Part shown: positions 9,562 through 18,372 of the stretch, piece by piece | Numbering within the stretch: the stretch's first letter is position 1 | Layout: every line of letters begins with the position of its first letter | Source of the DNA: UBA1672 sp051967755 | GTDB taxonomy: Bacteria > Pseudomonadota > Alphaproteobacteria > Micavibrionales > Micavibrionaceae | Length of the DNA stretch: 64,000 nucleotides | Direction: 5' to 3' | Assembly (NCBI GenBank): GCA_051967755.1 | Contig: JBQDYD010000002.1 | Span: 124,001-188,000, forward strand | Position numbers and translations under genes: made by a program | Notes under the pieces: generated by a model | Database searches by the model: none | Told to the model about the DNA's origin: nothing | Seen by the model: the letters and a program-made list of their open reading frames with translations, nothing else

Positions 9562-10568
9562 TCGTAGGAAAGGTCCTGCGCCTTGCCATGGAATATCCAA
9601 TAAGCAAGGAAGGTATAACCAATCAACACGGGTAAAACGACCAGTGCGCCATACAGGATAATCATTAAAGATTCCGGCGCGCTGGCGGCTTCGACAATCG
9701 TTAATTGATTGGGAACAATATACGGGAAGAAGCTATAGGCCAGCCCGTGAAAGCATAATAAAAACATGCCGATGGTCATCATAAACGGAAGCCATGAGAA
9801 ATTATCATTCGGTGTCGGCAGCAAGCGCAGCGAGAACCAAACCCCGAAGGCAAAAACCGCGGTCATAAACGGCACCGGCAGCATCATGAAAATCTCCGGA
9901 AAGCTGAACCATTTATCAAAAATGCGCTCACTCATGAGGGGGGTGGAGATTGATACAAGAACAATCCCTGCCATGGTTGCATACAGGCTTAGGCGTGCCC
10001 ATGTGACGGCTTTTTTCTGAAGGTCATTTTCGCATTTCATGATGAGCCAGCACGCACCGATCAGGCAGTATCCTGCCGCCACGCACAGTCCGATCAGCAT
10101 TGAAAAGCCAAAGGCGGCGATGCCTGTTTTAAAGCCTAGGATATACGCGCCAAGCATATAGCCCTGAGACATAGCGGTTACCAGAGAGCCTGCAAAAAAG
10201 GCTGTGTTCCATTTGCCTTTATGTTTGAATTTGGCTTTGGCTCTGAAATCAAAGGCCACCCCACGAAAGATCAGGCCGATCAACATAACCGCAACAGGTA
10301 AATACAGGTTGGTTAAAATAATGCCGTGCGCGGCAGGGAATGCCACCAGAAGTAACCCGACACCGAGGACAAGCCACGTTTCATTTGCATCCCAAAACGG
10401 GCCGATAGAGGCGATCATGCGGTCTTTTTCTTTGTCTTCGGCGATGCGTGATAAAATACCGACACCCAGATCATAGCCATCCAGAACCGCATAGATAATC
10501 ATCGACAGCCCCATAAGGAATGCGAAAGTATAAGGCAGCCAGTCACCTGATGTAATGATATCGTCCAT
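9558..10568 (-). CDS. cydB: Cytochrome bd-type ubiquinol oxidase subunit II
   Basis: Second subunit of the bd oxidase, an inner-membrane quinol oxidase, 336 residues with about eight membrane helices. The conserved early stretch DGYDLGVGIL and the motif GPFWDANETWLVLGVGLLL are diagnostic for CydB/CioB. It follows cydA with a 13-base gap and probably belongs to the regulator-cydA-cydB operon. No cydX- or cydDC-like gene is visible nearby. The length and partner fit the cyanide-insensitive (CIO) branch. The product supports respiration at low oxygen or under respiratory stress (family knowledge). Confidence 0.95.
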   Translation of the reverse strand: MDDIITSGDWLPYTFAFLMGLSMIIYAVLDGYDLGVGILSRIAEDKEKDRMIASIGPFWDANETWLVLGVGLLLVAFPAAHGIILTNLYLPVAVMLIGLIFRGVAFDFRAKAKFKHKGKWNTAFFAGSLVTAMSQGYMLGAYILGFKTGIAAFGFSMLIGLCVAAGYCLIGACWLIMKCENDLQKKAVTWARLSLYATMAGIVLVSISTPLMSERIFDKWFSFPEIFMMLPVPFMTAVFAFGVWFSLRLLPTPNDNFSWLPFMMTIGMFLLCFHGLAYSFFPYIVPNQLTIVEAASAPESLMIILYGALVVLPVLIGYTFLAYWIFHGKAQDLSYD

Positions 10569-10581
10569 GATTTTATCCTTT

Positions 10582-11961
10582 TTATTCTGCTGCAGTTATT
10601 GCTGATCGGCGTTCAATGCCCAAGGCTTTGTTCTTCTGCGGATCATATTTTCCGCCGTCTCCTGCTTTTTTCGCAAGATAAAAAACAGTAGCAATGAAAG
10701 CGCTGAGTAGCACAACATAAACCGTGAGGTAAGCTGCTAGGGTTGTGCCGACCATGGGTGCGGGAACATCCGCCACAGCATCTTTTGTCAGTAAAAGCCC
10801 TTGCACAAGATAGGGTTGTCGGCCGATTTCGGTGACGTACCACCCTGCGATGGTGGCAACCCATCCTGAAAATGTCATCGCCACCAAGAGATATTGCAGT
10901 TTTGAAGGCAATTCTTTTTTCATCAAGAATAGTGCGGCAGTGCCCCAAGAAACCAAGAGCATTAACACACCAAGGCCAACCATTATTCTAAAGGCGAAGA
11001 AAACAGGAGCAACGGGCGGGTGTTCCCCGATGAAGTCATTAAGGCCGGGGACTTCGCCATGCGCATGGTGGGTTAGGATAAGGCTGGCGAGGTTCGGTAC
11101 CTCGATGGCAAAGTGATTGGTACGCTCTTCCTCATCAGGTATGGCAAATAAAACCAACGGGACATTGCCCTGCGTTTCCCAGTTGGCTTCCATTGCGGCT
11201 ACTTTTTGTGGTTGATGCTCAAGTGTATTCAGGCCATGCATATCGCCGACCAATATTTGAACGGGGATAAGGATTGCGGCGATAAACACCCCTGTTTTAA
11301 GGGCTTTCATAACGCATGGCGCAGTGTCTTTTTTAAGTAACCGATAGGCGGAAACCCCTGCCACTAAAAAGCTTGCGGTTAAGCCTGACGCCAACAGCAT
11401 ATGCACAAAGCGGTACGGGAAAGACGGGTTCCAGATAATGGCCATCCAATCGGTTGCGTGCGCTTGCCCGTCAATCATCTCAAACCCTGTCGGCGTATGC
11501 ATCCAACTGTTTAGTACCAAAATCCAGAACGCCGATGCGGTGGTGCCGATCGCGACCAATGCGGTTGCAAGATTATGCAGCCATGGCGGTACACGGCGAA
11601 AGCCAAAGAGCATAACGCCGAGGAATGTGGCCTCAAGAAAGAAAGCCGTTAGCACCTCATAGGCCAAAAGGGGGCCTGCGATATTGCCGACTGTTTCCAT
11701 GAATCCCGGCCAGTTCGTGCCGAATTGGAATGACATTGTGATACCGCTGACGACGCCCATGGCAAAACATAGCGCGAAGATCTTAGTCCAAAAGAAATAA
11801 GCATCCATCCAGCTATCATCTTTTGTCATTTGAAAGCGGACTTTAAAGAAAAGTAATATCCACCCCATCGCGATGGTGATGGTGGGGAATAAAATATGGA
11901 ATGTAATATTCGCCGCAAACTGAATACGAGACAATATAAGGGGGTCTAATGCATGTTCCAT
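10582..11961 (-). CDS. cydA: Cytochrome bd-type ubiquinol oxidase subunit I (CIO-like)
   Basis: Haem-binding and quinol-oxidising subunit, 459 residues. The N-terminus LSRIQFAANITFHILFPTIT carries the conserved haem-ligand histidine region. The signature GRQPYLVQGLLLTKDAV (GRQP motif) lies at about residues 385-400. The periplasmic Q-loop is short, which is the CioA or cyanide-insensitive pattern rather than the long-loop E. coli type (inference from length). It starts four bases after the regulator stop, pointing to cotranscription with it, and is followed by cydB. Confidence 0.95.
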   Translation of the reverse strand: MEHALDPLILSRIQFAANITFHILFPTITIAMGWILLFFKVRFQMTKDDSWMDAYFFWTKIFALCFAMGVVSGITMSFQFGTNWPGFMETVGNIAGPLLAYEVLTAFFLEATFLGVMLFGFRRVPPWLHNLATALVAIGTTASAFWILVLNSWMHTPTGFEMIDGQAHATDWMAIIWNPSFPYRFVHMLLASGLTASFLVAGVSAYRLLKKDTAPCVMKALKTGVFIAAILIPVQILVGDMHGLNTLEHQPQKVAAMEANWETQGNVPLVLFAIPDEEERTNHFAIEVPNLASLILTHHAHGEVPGLNDFIGEHPPVAPVFFAFRIMVGLGVLMLLVSWGTAALFLMKKELPSKLQYLLVAMTFSGWVATIAGWYVTEIGRQPYLVQGLLLTKDAVADVPAPMVGTTLAAYLTVYVVLLSAFIATVFYLAKKAGDGGKYDPQKNKALGIERRSAITAAE

Positions 11962-11965
11962 GATG

Positions 11966-12532
11966 TTAGTCCTTCTTCCCGCCGGGAATAACGCTGAGTT
12001 TGTCTTTCATTTCGTAGAGTTTGTAAACTTTCGTGCCGAGATTCATAAGATGTATAAGGCGCTCTGTTTCCATGCTTTTCATGTCCTGATACCAATCGGT
12101 CATCATTAAAATCAGATCATGCATTTCCTGCATGCGATCATGTTTATGTTGCTGATCTTCGCTTTCCTGACAGGGTGGATCCATGAGAACATCGCGCAAC
12201 ATTGTCAGGGTGGGTTCTATTTCACGTTGGCGGCGCTGTTCAATCAGGGTGCGCACAATCTCCCAAATATCATCGGGGGTGGTGAAATAATCACGGCGAT
12301 CCCCGGGCAGGTGCTTCAGACGAATAAGTTGCCATGAATCGAGCTCTTTTAAGCCCATGCTGACATTTGACCTGGAAAAGCCAAGCTTTTCGCATATATC
12401 TTCGGCATTTAACGGGTTAGGTGATAGATAGAGAAGCGCATAAATCTGCCCAACGGTGCGGTTGATGCCCCACCGGCTTCCCATTTCGCCGAAATGCATA
12501 ACAAATTTTTGTTCTGTCGGGTCTAATTTCAT
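11966..12532 (-). CDS. GbsR/MarR-family transcriptional regulator of the cyd operon
   Basis: Winged-helix DNA-binding protein of 188 residues, first gene of the operon ahead of cydAB. The DNA-binding domain is about residues 20-100. It includes NAEDICEKLGFSRSNVSMGL as the helix-turn-helix, then a wing (HLPGDRRDYFTTPDD), and the long C-terminal helices should dimerise. GbsR-like proteins usually act as repressors. A perfect 20-bp palindrome lies 12 bases upstream of its start codon, overlapping the expected transcription start, so autoregulation of the whole operon is likely. The signal it senses is unknown. The gap to cydA is only four bases. Confidence 0.88.
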   Translation of the reverse strand: MKLDPTEQKFVMHFGEMGSRWGINRTVGQIYALLYLSPNPLNAEDICEKLGFSRSNVSMGLKELDSWQLIRLKHLPGDRRDYFTTPDDIWEIVRTLIEQRRQREIEPTLTMLRDVLMDPPCQESEDQQHKHDRMQEMHDLILMMTDWYQDMKSMETERLIHLMNLGTKVYKLYEMKDKLSVIPGGKKD

Positions 12533-12543
12533 TGTTTTCTTAA

Positions 12544-12563
12544 ATTTCAGTAATTACTGAAAT
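12544..12563. promoter_or_regulatory. 20-bp perfect palindrome, probable operator
   Basis: The sequence ATTTCAGTAA/TTACTGAAAT is a perfect inverted repeat without a spacer. It lies between the predicted -10 element and the start codon of the GbsR-type regulator, the position expected for an autorepressor site. That this regulator binds it is inference. Confidence 0.65.
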
Positions 12564-12565
12564 AA

Positions 12566-12594
12566 GTATAAATCACTATATATCGTGGCGGCAA
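12566..12594 (-). promoter_or_regulatory. Probable promoter of the regulator-cydAB operon
   Basis: On the minus strand TTGCCG (12594-12589) and TTATAC (12571-12566) are separated by 17 bases. The predicted transcription start falls inside the adjacent palindrome. Confidence 0.5.
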
Positions 12595-12720
12595 CATATA
12601 AATTCTATATTTGTTGTAACCTGATGGTTTTTGTTGCGAATAGTTCACAAGTAAGATTGCCGCATTGCGAAAACTATAATAACGTGACGAAGCAAATCTA
12701 CACATTTTGAGGGAATTTAG

Positions 12721-14151
12721 GTGAGAGATTTTATAAACGCTTCTCCGAAATATTTTGTACGTTCTTTGATGTTAGTTTCGGTTTTCGGACTATCATCTTG
12801 TGTTGTTCACACAGTTGAAAATGCGCCGAAACCGTCAGTGGCCTCCGCGGATACATTTTCATTGGATCAACGTGATGAGGATGTCAGGCTATTGCCCGGC
12901 GCTTGGTGGGAAAGCTTAGATCGTGCGGGGTTAAATGCACTGATTGAACAGGCGCTGGAGAATAATCAGGATATTCGTGCGGCGCTTGCCGTGGTTAAGC
13001 AAGCGCAAGCGGTCACAACACAGACCAATGCACAAAGACTACCGAATATAGCTTTGGAAGGTGATGCTGACAAAGATTGGCAAGGCAGTGACGGGCAACG
13101 CGGCACGGCACAGATTGGCGCGGCGCTTGATTGGGAAATTGATATTTTCAATCGTATCGGTAACGCCGTGAAGGCAGATCGTCTGGAAGTGGTCGCGCGG
13201 CGAGAAGACGTTCAGGCTTTGAAACTGTCCTTGAGCGCAGAAGTAGCGAATGCTTACTTTGGCGCTGTGGCTGCGAACCAGAGGCTTAAACTGTTACAAG
13301 ATCAATTGCGTTTGGATAAAGAGCTGCTCAACCTATTGCAGCTTCGCCTTGATAACGGCGTGGGAACGACTGTTGATGTGTTACAGCAAAAGGCACGTGT
13401 CGCCGATAGCCAGACACTGATCCCGCGCGCGCAATCTGATATGGCGGTTTTTGAAAACAGGATTGATGTTTTGCTCGGTGCATTCCCTGATGCACAGCCG
13501 CGCGTTGAAAGCACTGATACGCTCGATTTTGCTGATGAAATTCCGTTTGTCAGTGTGCCGTCATCTTTATTGCTGAATCGTCCTGATTTACGCGCTGCGC
13601 AGGCTGATTTGGTGGCGGCGGATGCGGATATCGGTGCGGCGATTGCGGATCGCTTGCCACGCGTTACCCTCAGTGGTGTTTACGCTTATGCAGATAGTGC
13701 CGGCTATACCGGTCCTGTGCTTGGTTTGCTTGGAAACCTAATGCAGCCTTTACTTGATTGGGGACAGCGCAAAGCGGAGGTTGAACGCAACAAAGCGGTT
13801 TATGAAGAGCGCCTTGCGGCCTTTACGCAGTTATATTTGGAGGCTGTCGAGGATGTTGAAAACGCCCTTATCCAAGAGCGTAAACAACGCGAATTTTTGC
13901 ATAGGCTTCGTATTCAGCGCGACATTCTGAAACAAACAGTTTCCGCCAGTGAAGATCGATACAGGCAGGGGATTGATGATTATGTTTTGGTGATTAATGC
14001 CTTGCAGGAGTTGCGCGAAGTAGAGCGGAGTTTGATTACTGAGCGTTTGGAACTTGTCAATATTCGCATTGCCCTATTCAGAGCCATCGGCGGAAGCATC
14101 ATTCCGTCAATGGACAATCAGATTAATAATGAGGAAAATCATGAAAATTAA
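12721..14151 (+). CDS. RND outer-membrane factor, NodT/OprM-type lipoprotein (second system)
   Basis: Outer-membrane channel subunit of the second efflux system, 476 residues, first gene of its operon. The start is GTG, preceded at good spacing by GAGGG. The N-terminus has a signal with the lipobox LSSC. Two OEP repeats are visible (WWESLDRAGLNALIEQAL; ALDWEIDIFNRIG; LNRPDLRAAQADL; DWGQRKAEVERN). A TATAAT hexamer at 12675-12680 lies upstream but no good -35 is seen. The adaptor gene overlaps its last 11 bases, so the order here is channel-adaptor-pump, unlike the first system. Confidence 0.92.
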   Translation: MRDFINASPKYFVRSLMLVSVFGLSSCVVHTVENAPKPSVASADTFSLDQRDEDVRLLPGAWWESLDRAGLNALIEQALENNQDIRAALAVVKQAQAVTTQTNAQRLPNIALEGDADKDWQGSDGQRGTAQIGAALDWEIDIFNRIGNAVKADRLEVVARREDVQALKLSLSAEVANAYFGAVAANQRLKLLQDQLRLDKELLNLLQLRLDNGVGTTVDVLQQKARVADSQTLIPRAQSDMAVFENRIDVLLGAFPDAQPRVESTDTLDFADEIPFVSVPSSLLLNRPDLRAAQADLVAADADIGAAIADRLPRVTLSGVYAYADSAGYTGPVLGLLGNLMQPLLDWGQRKAEVERNKAVYEERLAAFTQLYLEAVEDVENALIQERKQREFLHRLRIQRDILKQTVSASEDRYRQGIDDYVLVINALQELREVERSLITERLELVNIRIALFRAIGGSIIPSMDNQINNEENHEN

Positions 14152-15247
14152 ACATTTTGCTATTCTGGCGGCGCTTGGTGTAAGCGCGCTGGTGACCCCG
14201 GCTATGGCGCAGGAAAAGGGCACTACGCCCGTGATTGTCAGTACGGTTCAAGAGCGTATGATTTCTGATGAAGTCGAGGCGCTGGGGACGCTAAAGGCGA
14301 ATGAAAGTGTTGATCTGACCTCTACAGTGACAGAGCTTGTGACCAAAGTCATGTTCGATGATGGACAGCGCGTTCAAAAAGGTGAGATTTTGGTTGAGAT
14401 GGATGCGGCTGAGGAAGTGGCGGAGCTGTCCGAGCAAAAGTCATTTTTGGCCGAAGCGCAGCGTCAGGTCGACCGACTGGAGCCATTGGTGAAAAAGGGC
14501 GCGGCTTCTGCGTCTGTTTTAGATGAGCGTCGCCGCGAAGCACTTGGCGCAAAAGCCCGCATCGAAGCCATCATGTCCCGTGTTGAGAAACGCGTTGTGC
14601 GTGCACCATATGATGGCGTTTTGGGCCTTCGTAATATCAGTGTCGGTGCGCTTGCGCAGCCGGGCACGATGATTACAACAATTGATGACGATAGCGTTAT
14701 GAAGCTGGATTTCTCCGTGCCTGAAGTTTTTCTTTCTACTTTAAAAACGGGCGTTGAGATTGAAGCCGTCACCAAAGCATATCCTGATCAGGTTTTTAAA
14801 GGAAAAATCGGTAGCGTAGACAGCCGTATTGACCCCGTAACCCGATCTATTCAGGCGCGCGCCTTGATTGATAATCCCGATGGCAAGCTAAAGCCCGGAT
14901 TATTGATGCAGGTTGAATTAAAGAAAAACCCGCGTGCGACCTTGGTTGTCCCTGAAGAGGCGCTGATCCCCGAAGGGTCAAAGATTTTTGTTCTGGTCAC
15001 ACAAAAAACCAATGAAGGCGTAACAGCCAAGCGCACTGAAATTCAGGTCGGTACACGGTTGAAAGGGATCGCAGAGGTGATTTCAGGCCTTGAAGAGGGC
15101 GATCAAGTTGTCACACATGGGACATTGCGCGTTCGCCCCGGTGCGATGTTAGAGATCACGGCCGTCGAAGATAATGATGAGACGCTCTATGAATTGATGG
15201 GGCAAAAAGGCGATAAAGAAGATAAAAACGGAGATGCATCACAATGA
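14141..15247 (+). CDS. RND efflux periplasmic adaptor (second system)
   Basis: Membrane-fusion protein, about 368 residues from the ATG at 14141, which has GAGGAAAA upstream and gives a clean Sec signal ending TPAMAQ. Longer in-frame starts would lie inside the preceding gene and hide the signal peptide. Lipoyl halves (VTKVMFDDGQRVQKGEIL; VRAPYDGVLGLR) flank a short helical hairpin. The barrel region contains SRIDPVTRSIQARALIDN and LKPGLLMQVEL, close to MexH/VexC-type adaptors. It overlaps the upstream gene by 11 bases and the downstream pump by four (ATGA), which indicates tight translational coupling. Confidence 0.93.
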   Translation: MKIKHFAILAALGVSALVTPAMAQEKGTTPVIVSTVQERMISDEVEALGTLKANESVDLTSTVTELVTKVMFDDGQRVQKGEILVEMDAAEEVAELSEQKSFLAEAQRQVDRLEPLVKKGAASASVLDERRREALGAKARIEAIMSRVEKRVVRAPYDGVLGLRNISVGALAQPGTMITTIDDDSVMKLDFSVPEVFLSTLKTGVEIEAVTKAYPDQVFKGKIGSVDSRIDPVTRSIQARALIDNPDGKLKPGLLMQVELKKNPRATLVVPEEALIPEGSKIFVLVTQKTNEGVTAKRTEIQVGTRLKGIAEVISGLEEGDQVVTHGTLRVRPGAMLEITAVEDNDETLYELMGQKGDKEDKNGDASQ

Positions 15248-18200
15248 TTATCTCTGATGTTTCTGTAAAAAGGCCGGTCTTCGCCAGTGTTATTTCGCTC
15301 TTGCTGATTGCCTTTGGTCTGGTGTCGTTTGACCGTCTGTCCTTGCGCGAGTATCCCGATATTGATCCACCGATCGTAACAGTTGAGGTTGAATATCCTG
15401 GTGCGCCCGCCAATGTCGTGGAAACGCGTATCACCGAAATCATCGAAGAGCGTATTGCAGGCGTTGAGGGGATTGAATTTATTGAATCATCCTCTCAGGA
15501 CGGAGAATCCAGCGTTACGATAGAGTTTTCAATTAACCGTGATGTTAACGAAGCCGCAAATGATGTGCGCGATCGTGTCTCCGGTATTCAGGATAATTTG
15601 CCTGAAGAGGCCGAGCCGCCTGAGGTACAAAAAGTTGATAGTAATGATGATGTTATCATTTGGCAGAATCTATCCAGTGACCGTATGAGCGTGCCCGAAC
15701 TGACTGATTATGCAGAGCGGTATTTGGTCGATCAATATTCTGCCCTTGATGGGGTGGCACGCATCAGGGTTGGTGGCGGCCTGCGCTATGCGATGCGTAT
15801 ATGGCTTGATCGTCAGGCATTGGCGGCGAGAAACTTGAGCGTAAGTGATGTTGAAAACGCCCTTAGGTCGGAAAATGTTGAATTACCTGCCGGGAGTTTG
15901 CAATCAGATGAGCGTATATTTAAAGCGCGTGTAGAGCGTAATTTTAAGGAGCCGCAGGATTTCGCGAAGCTTGTTTTGGGGCGCGGTGATGATGGGTACC
16001 TTATTCGATTGGGCGATGTGGCGCGCGTTGAGAAAGGCGTGGAAGAGGATCGCTTGATGTTCCGTGGTAACGGAGAGCCGATGGTTGGTATCGGGACGAT
16101 TAAGCAATCAACCGCCAATACGATTGATGTTTCTACGGCGGTAAAAGAGCTGACTGCGAAACTGAGTAAAAACTTACCGGAAGGGATGCGCATTTCCCAA
16201 AGTTACGATGCGGCTGTGTTTATTGAGGCCTCTATCGATGAGGTGTACTCAACTTTATTCATAGCAATCGGATGTGTGGTCTTTGTGATTTATATTTTCC
16301 TGGGAAGTGTACGTGCGATGTTGATCCCCGCGGTCACAGTGCCGATTTCCCTGATCGGGTCATTTATCGTTGTTTATGCGCTCGGATTTTCGATTAATCT
16401 TTTAACATTGCTTGCACTGGTTTTGGCGATTGGTTTGGTGGTCGATGATGCGATTGTTATGCTGGAAAATATCGTGCGGCGTATTGAGGAAAAGAAGGAA
16501 ACGCCGCTGGTCGCCGCGTATAAAGGCGCACGTCAAGTCGGGTTCGCGGTTATTGCCACCACGCTTGTTTTGATTGCCGTCTTTGTGCCCATTACATTTT
16601 TAGAAGGGGATATTGGTCGATTATTCACTGAATTCGCCTTAACGATCGCCGCCGCGGTTGGGTTTTCATCCCTTGTCGCGTTAACATTGGCGCCGGTGAT
16701 GGCATCCAAATTCCTAAAGCCTGCAGAGGAAAGCGGGAATAATAAAATCGTTGAAAAAGTCGACAGTGTTTTTCGTGTGTTTCGTAAGATTTACAAATCC
16801 AGCCTGTTGGTTGCCTTACGCTTTCCGATTGGTGTGGTTGGTGTGTTTGTGTTGTTATTGGCAGGTACGGCATGGCTGTATCCGAATGTAACGCAAGAAT
16901 TTACACCAAAAGAAGATCGCGGGGCGTTCTTTATCGCGGTAAGCGGCCCTGAGGGCTCTAGCTATAAATATATCGAAGAATATATGACTGAAATTGAACG
17001 TGAGCTGATGCCGTATGTCGATAGCGGTGAGTTTAAACGTTTATTGGTGCGTGCACCGCGCGGTTTTGGAACGATTGAAAACTTTAACGGTGGTTTTGTT
17101 ATTATTATCCTTGAGGATTGGGCGGTACGTCGTTCGGCCTTTACGATTATGGATGAGGTACGCGGGAAACTCTCTAAATTCCCGGGCATTCGTGCATTCC
17201 CGATTATGCGTCAAGGACTTGGCGGTGGAACAGGTAAGCCCGTGCAATTTGTTTTGGGTGGCTCAACCTATGAAGAGCTTGCGGAGTGGCGCGATATCAT
17301 CATGGAAAAGGTTGCCGAAAATAACCCCGGATTTAACGGTCTGGATAGTGATTACAAAGAAACGCGCCCGCAAATTGACTTTCAGGTTGATTATAACCGC
17401 GCCGCAGATCTGGGCGTAACCGTGGAGGAGATCGGCCGCACCCTGCAAACTATGATGGGCGGGCGTAACATCACGACATTCTTGGAAGACGGTGAGGAAT
17501 ATGACGTGAAGGTTGAGGGTGACCGAAGCAAACAAACATCATTTTCTGATATTGAGAATATCTATGTACGTTCAGATAGTACGGGGAATTTAATTCCGTT
17601 ATCCAATGTGGTGAATATTACTGAATATGCGGCGGCGGAAACGCTCTCTCGCTATAACCGTATTCGATCCATCACATTAGAGGCCAATCTTGAGGATGGT
17701 TATGCGCTTGGTGAGGCGTTGAATTATCTCGATAATATTGTGCGTGAGCACCTGCCCGATCAGGCCGTGGTTGATTATAAAGGGCAAAGCCGTGACTTCA
17801 TCACCTCAGGAAACTCAATCATCTTTGTGTTTATTCTGGGCTTATTAGTGGTGTTTCTTGTGCTGGCCGCCCAGTTTGAGAGTTATATTCACCCGTTTGT
17901 GATTATGCTTACTGTGCCATTGGCAACAGGTGGTGGGTTGCTTGGTTTATATTTAACGGGCGGTACGCTGAATATTTACTCCCAGATCGGGTTGATTATG
18001 CTGGTCGGGCTCGCGGCGAAAAACGGTATTTTGATCGTGGAATTTGCGAACCAATTACGTGATGAGGGCATGCAATTCTCTAAGGCTATTATCGAAGCCT
18101 CTGAAATTCGTTTCCGTCCGATTGTCATGACAGGTTTGACAACCATCGCTGGAGCTGTGCCTTTGATCCTGTCTAGCGGGGCGGGCGCAGAAACGCGCAC

Positions 18201-18348
18201 AACGATCGGTGTTGTTGTTCTGGCAGGGGTTTTCGCGGCAACGGTTTTCACCTTGTATATTGTGCCGGTCGCCTATAGCCTGATTGCACGCGGCACGAAA
18301 TCCCCCAATGCAGTGGCAGAACGATTGGAACAAGAGGCCGCCGAATAA
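15244..18348 (+). CDS. RND multidrug efflux pump, inner-membrane subunit (second system)
   Basis: AcrB-fold proton antiporter of 1034 residues. The first helix begins ISDVSVKRPVFASVISLLLI. The helix-4 aspartate pair is in IGLVVDDAIVMLENIVRRIE (about residue 400), and the helix-10 lysine is in GLAAKNGILIVEFANQLRDE. The sequence is clearly different from the pump at 1153-4332 and resembles the MexI/VexD/MdtB-like branch, so the two systems are not a recent duplication. The start codon overlaps the adaptor stop (ATGA). The substrate is unknown. Confidence 0.95.
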   Translation: MIISDVSVKRPVFASVISLLLIAFGLVSFDRLSLREYPDIDPPIVTVEVEYPGAPANVVETRITEIIEERIAGVEGIEFIESSSQDGESSVTIEFSINRDVNEAANDVRDRVSGIQDNLPEEAEPPEVQKVDSNDDVIIWQNLSSDRMSVPELTDYAERYLVDQYSALDGVARIRVGGGLRYAMRIWLDRQALAARNLSVSDVENALRSENVELPAGSLQSDERIFKARVERNFKEPQDFAKLVLGRGDDGYLIRLGDVARVEKGVEEDRLMFRGNGEPMVGIGTIKQSTANTIDVSTAVKELTAKLSKNLPEGMRISQSYDAAVFIEASIDEVYSTLFIAIGCVVFVIYIFLGSVRAMLIPAVTVPISLIGSFIVVYALGFSINLLTLLALVLAIGLVVDDAIVMLENIVRRIEEKKETPLVAAYKGARQVGFAVIATTLVLIAVFVPITFLEGDIGRLFTEFALTIAAAVGFSSLVALTLAPVMASKFLKPAEESGNNKIVEKVDSVFRVFRKIYKSSLLVALRFPIGVVGVFVLLLAGTAWLYPNVTQEFTPKEDRGAFFIAVSGPEGSSYKYIEEYMTEIERELMPYVDSGEFKRLLVRAPRGFGTIENFNGGFVIIILEDWAVRRSAFTIMDEVRGKLSKFPGIRAFPIMRQGLGGGTGKPVQFVLGGSTYEELAEWRDIIMEKVAENNPGFNGLDSDYKETRPQIDFQVDYNRAADLGVTVEEIGRTLQTMMGGRNITTFLEDGEEYDVKVEGDRSKQTSFSDIENIYVRSDSTGNLIPLSNVVNITEYAAAETLSRYNRIRSITLEANLEDGYALGEALNYLDNIVREHLPDQAVVDYKGQSRDFITSGNSIIFVFILGLLVVFLVLAAQFESYIHPFVIMLTVPLATGGGLLGLYLTGGTLNIYSQIGLIMLVGLAAKNGILIVEFANQLRDEGMQFSKAIIEASEIRFRPIVMTGLTTIAGAVPLILSSGAGAETRTTIGVVVLAGVFAATVFTLYIVPVAYSLIARGTKSPNAVAERLEQEAAE

Positions 18349-18372
18349 CGCAACCTTTATGGATGGTCTTCA

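Noticed and set aside
1..18348. The two RND systems as a recent segmental duplication
   Set aside because: Gene order differs (adaptor-pump-channel versus channel-adaptor-pump) and the pump sequences are only distantly similar.
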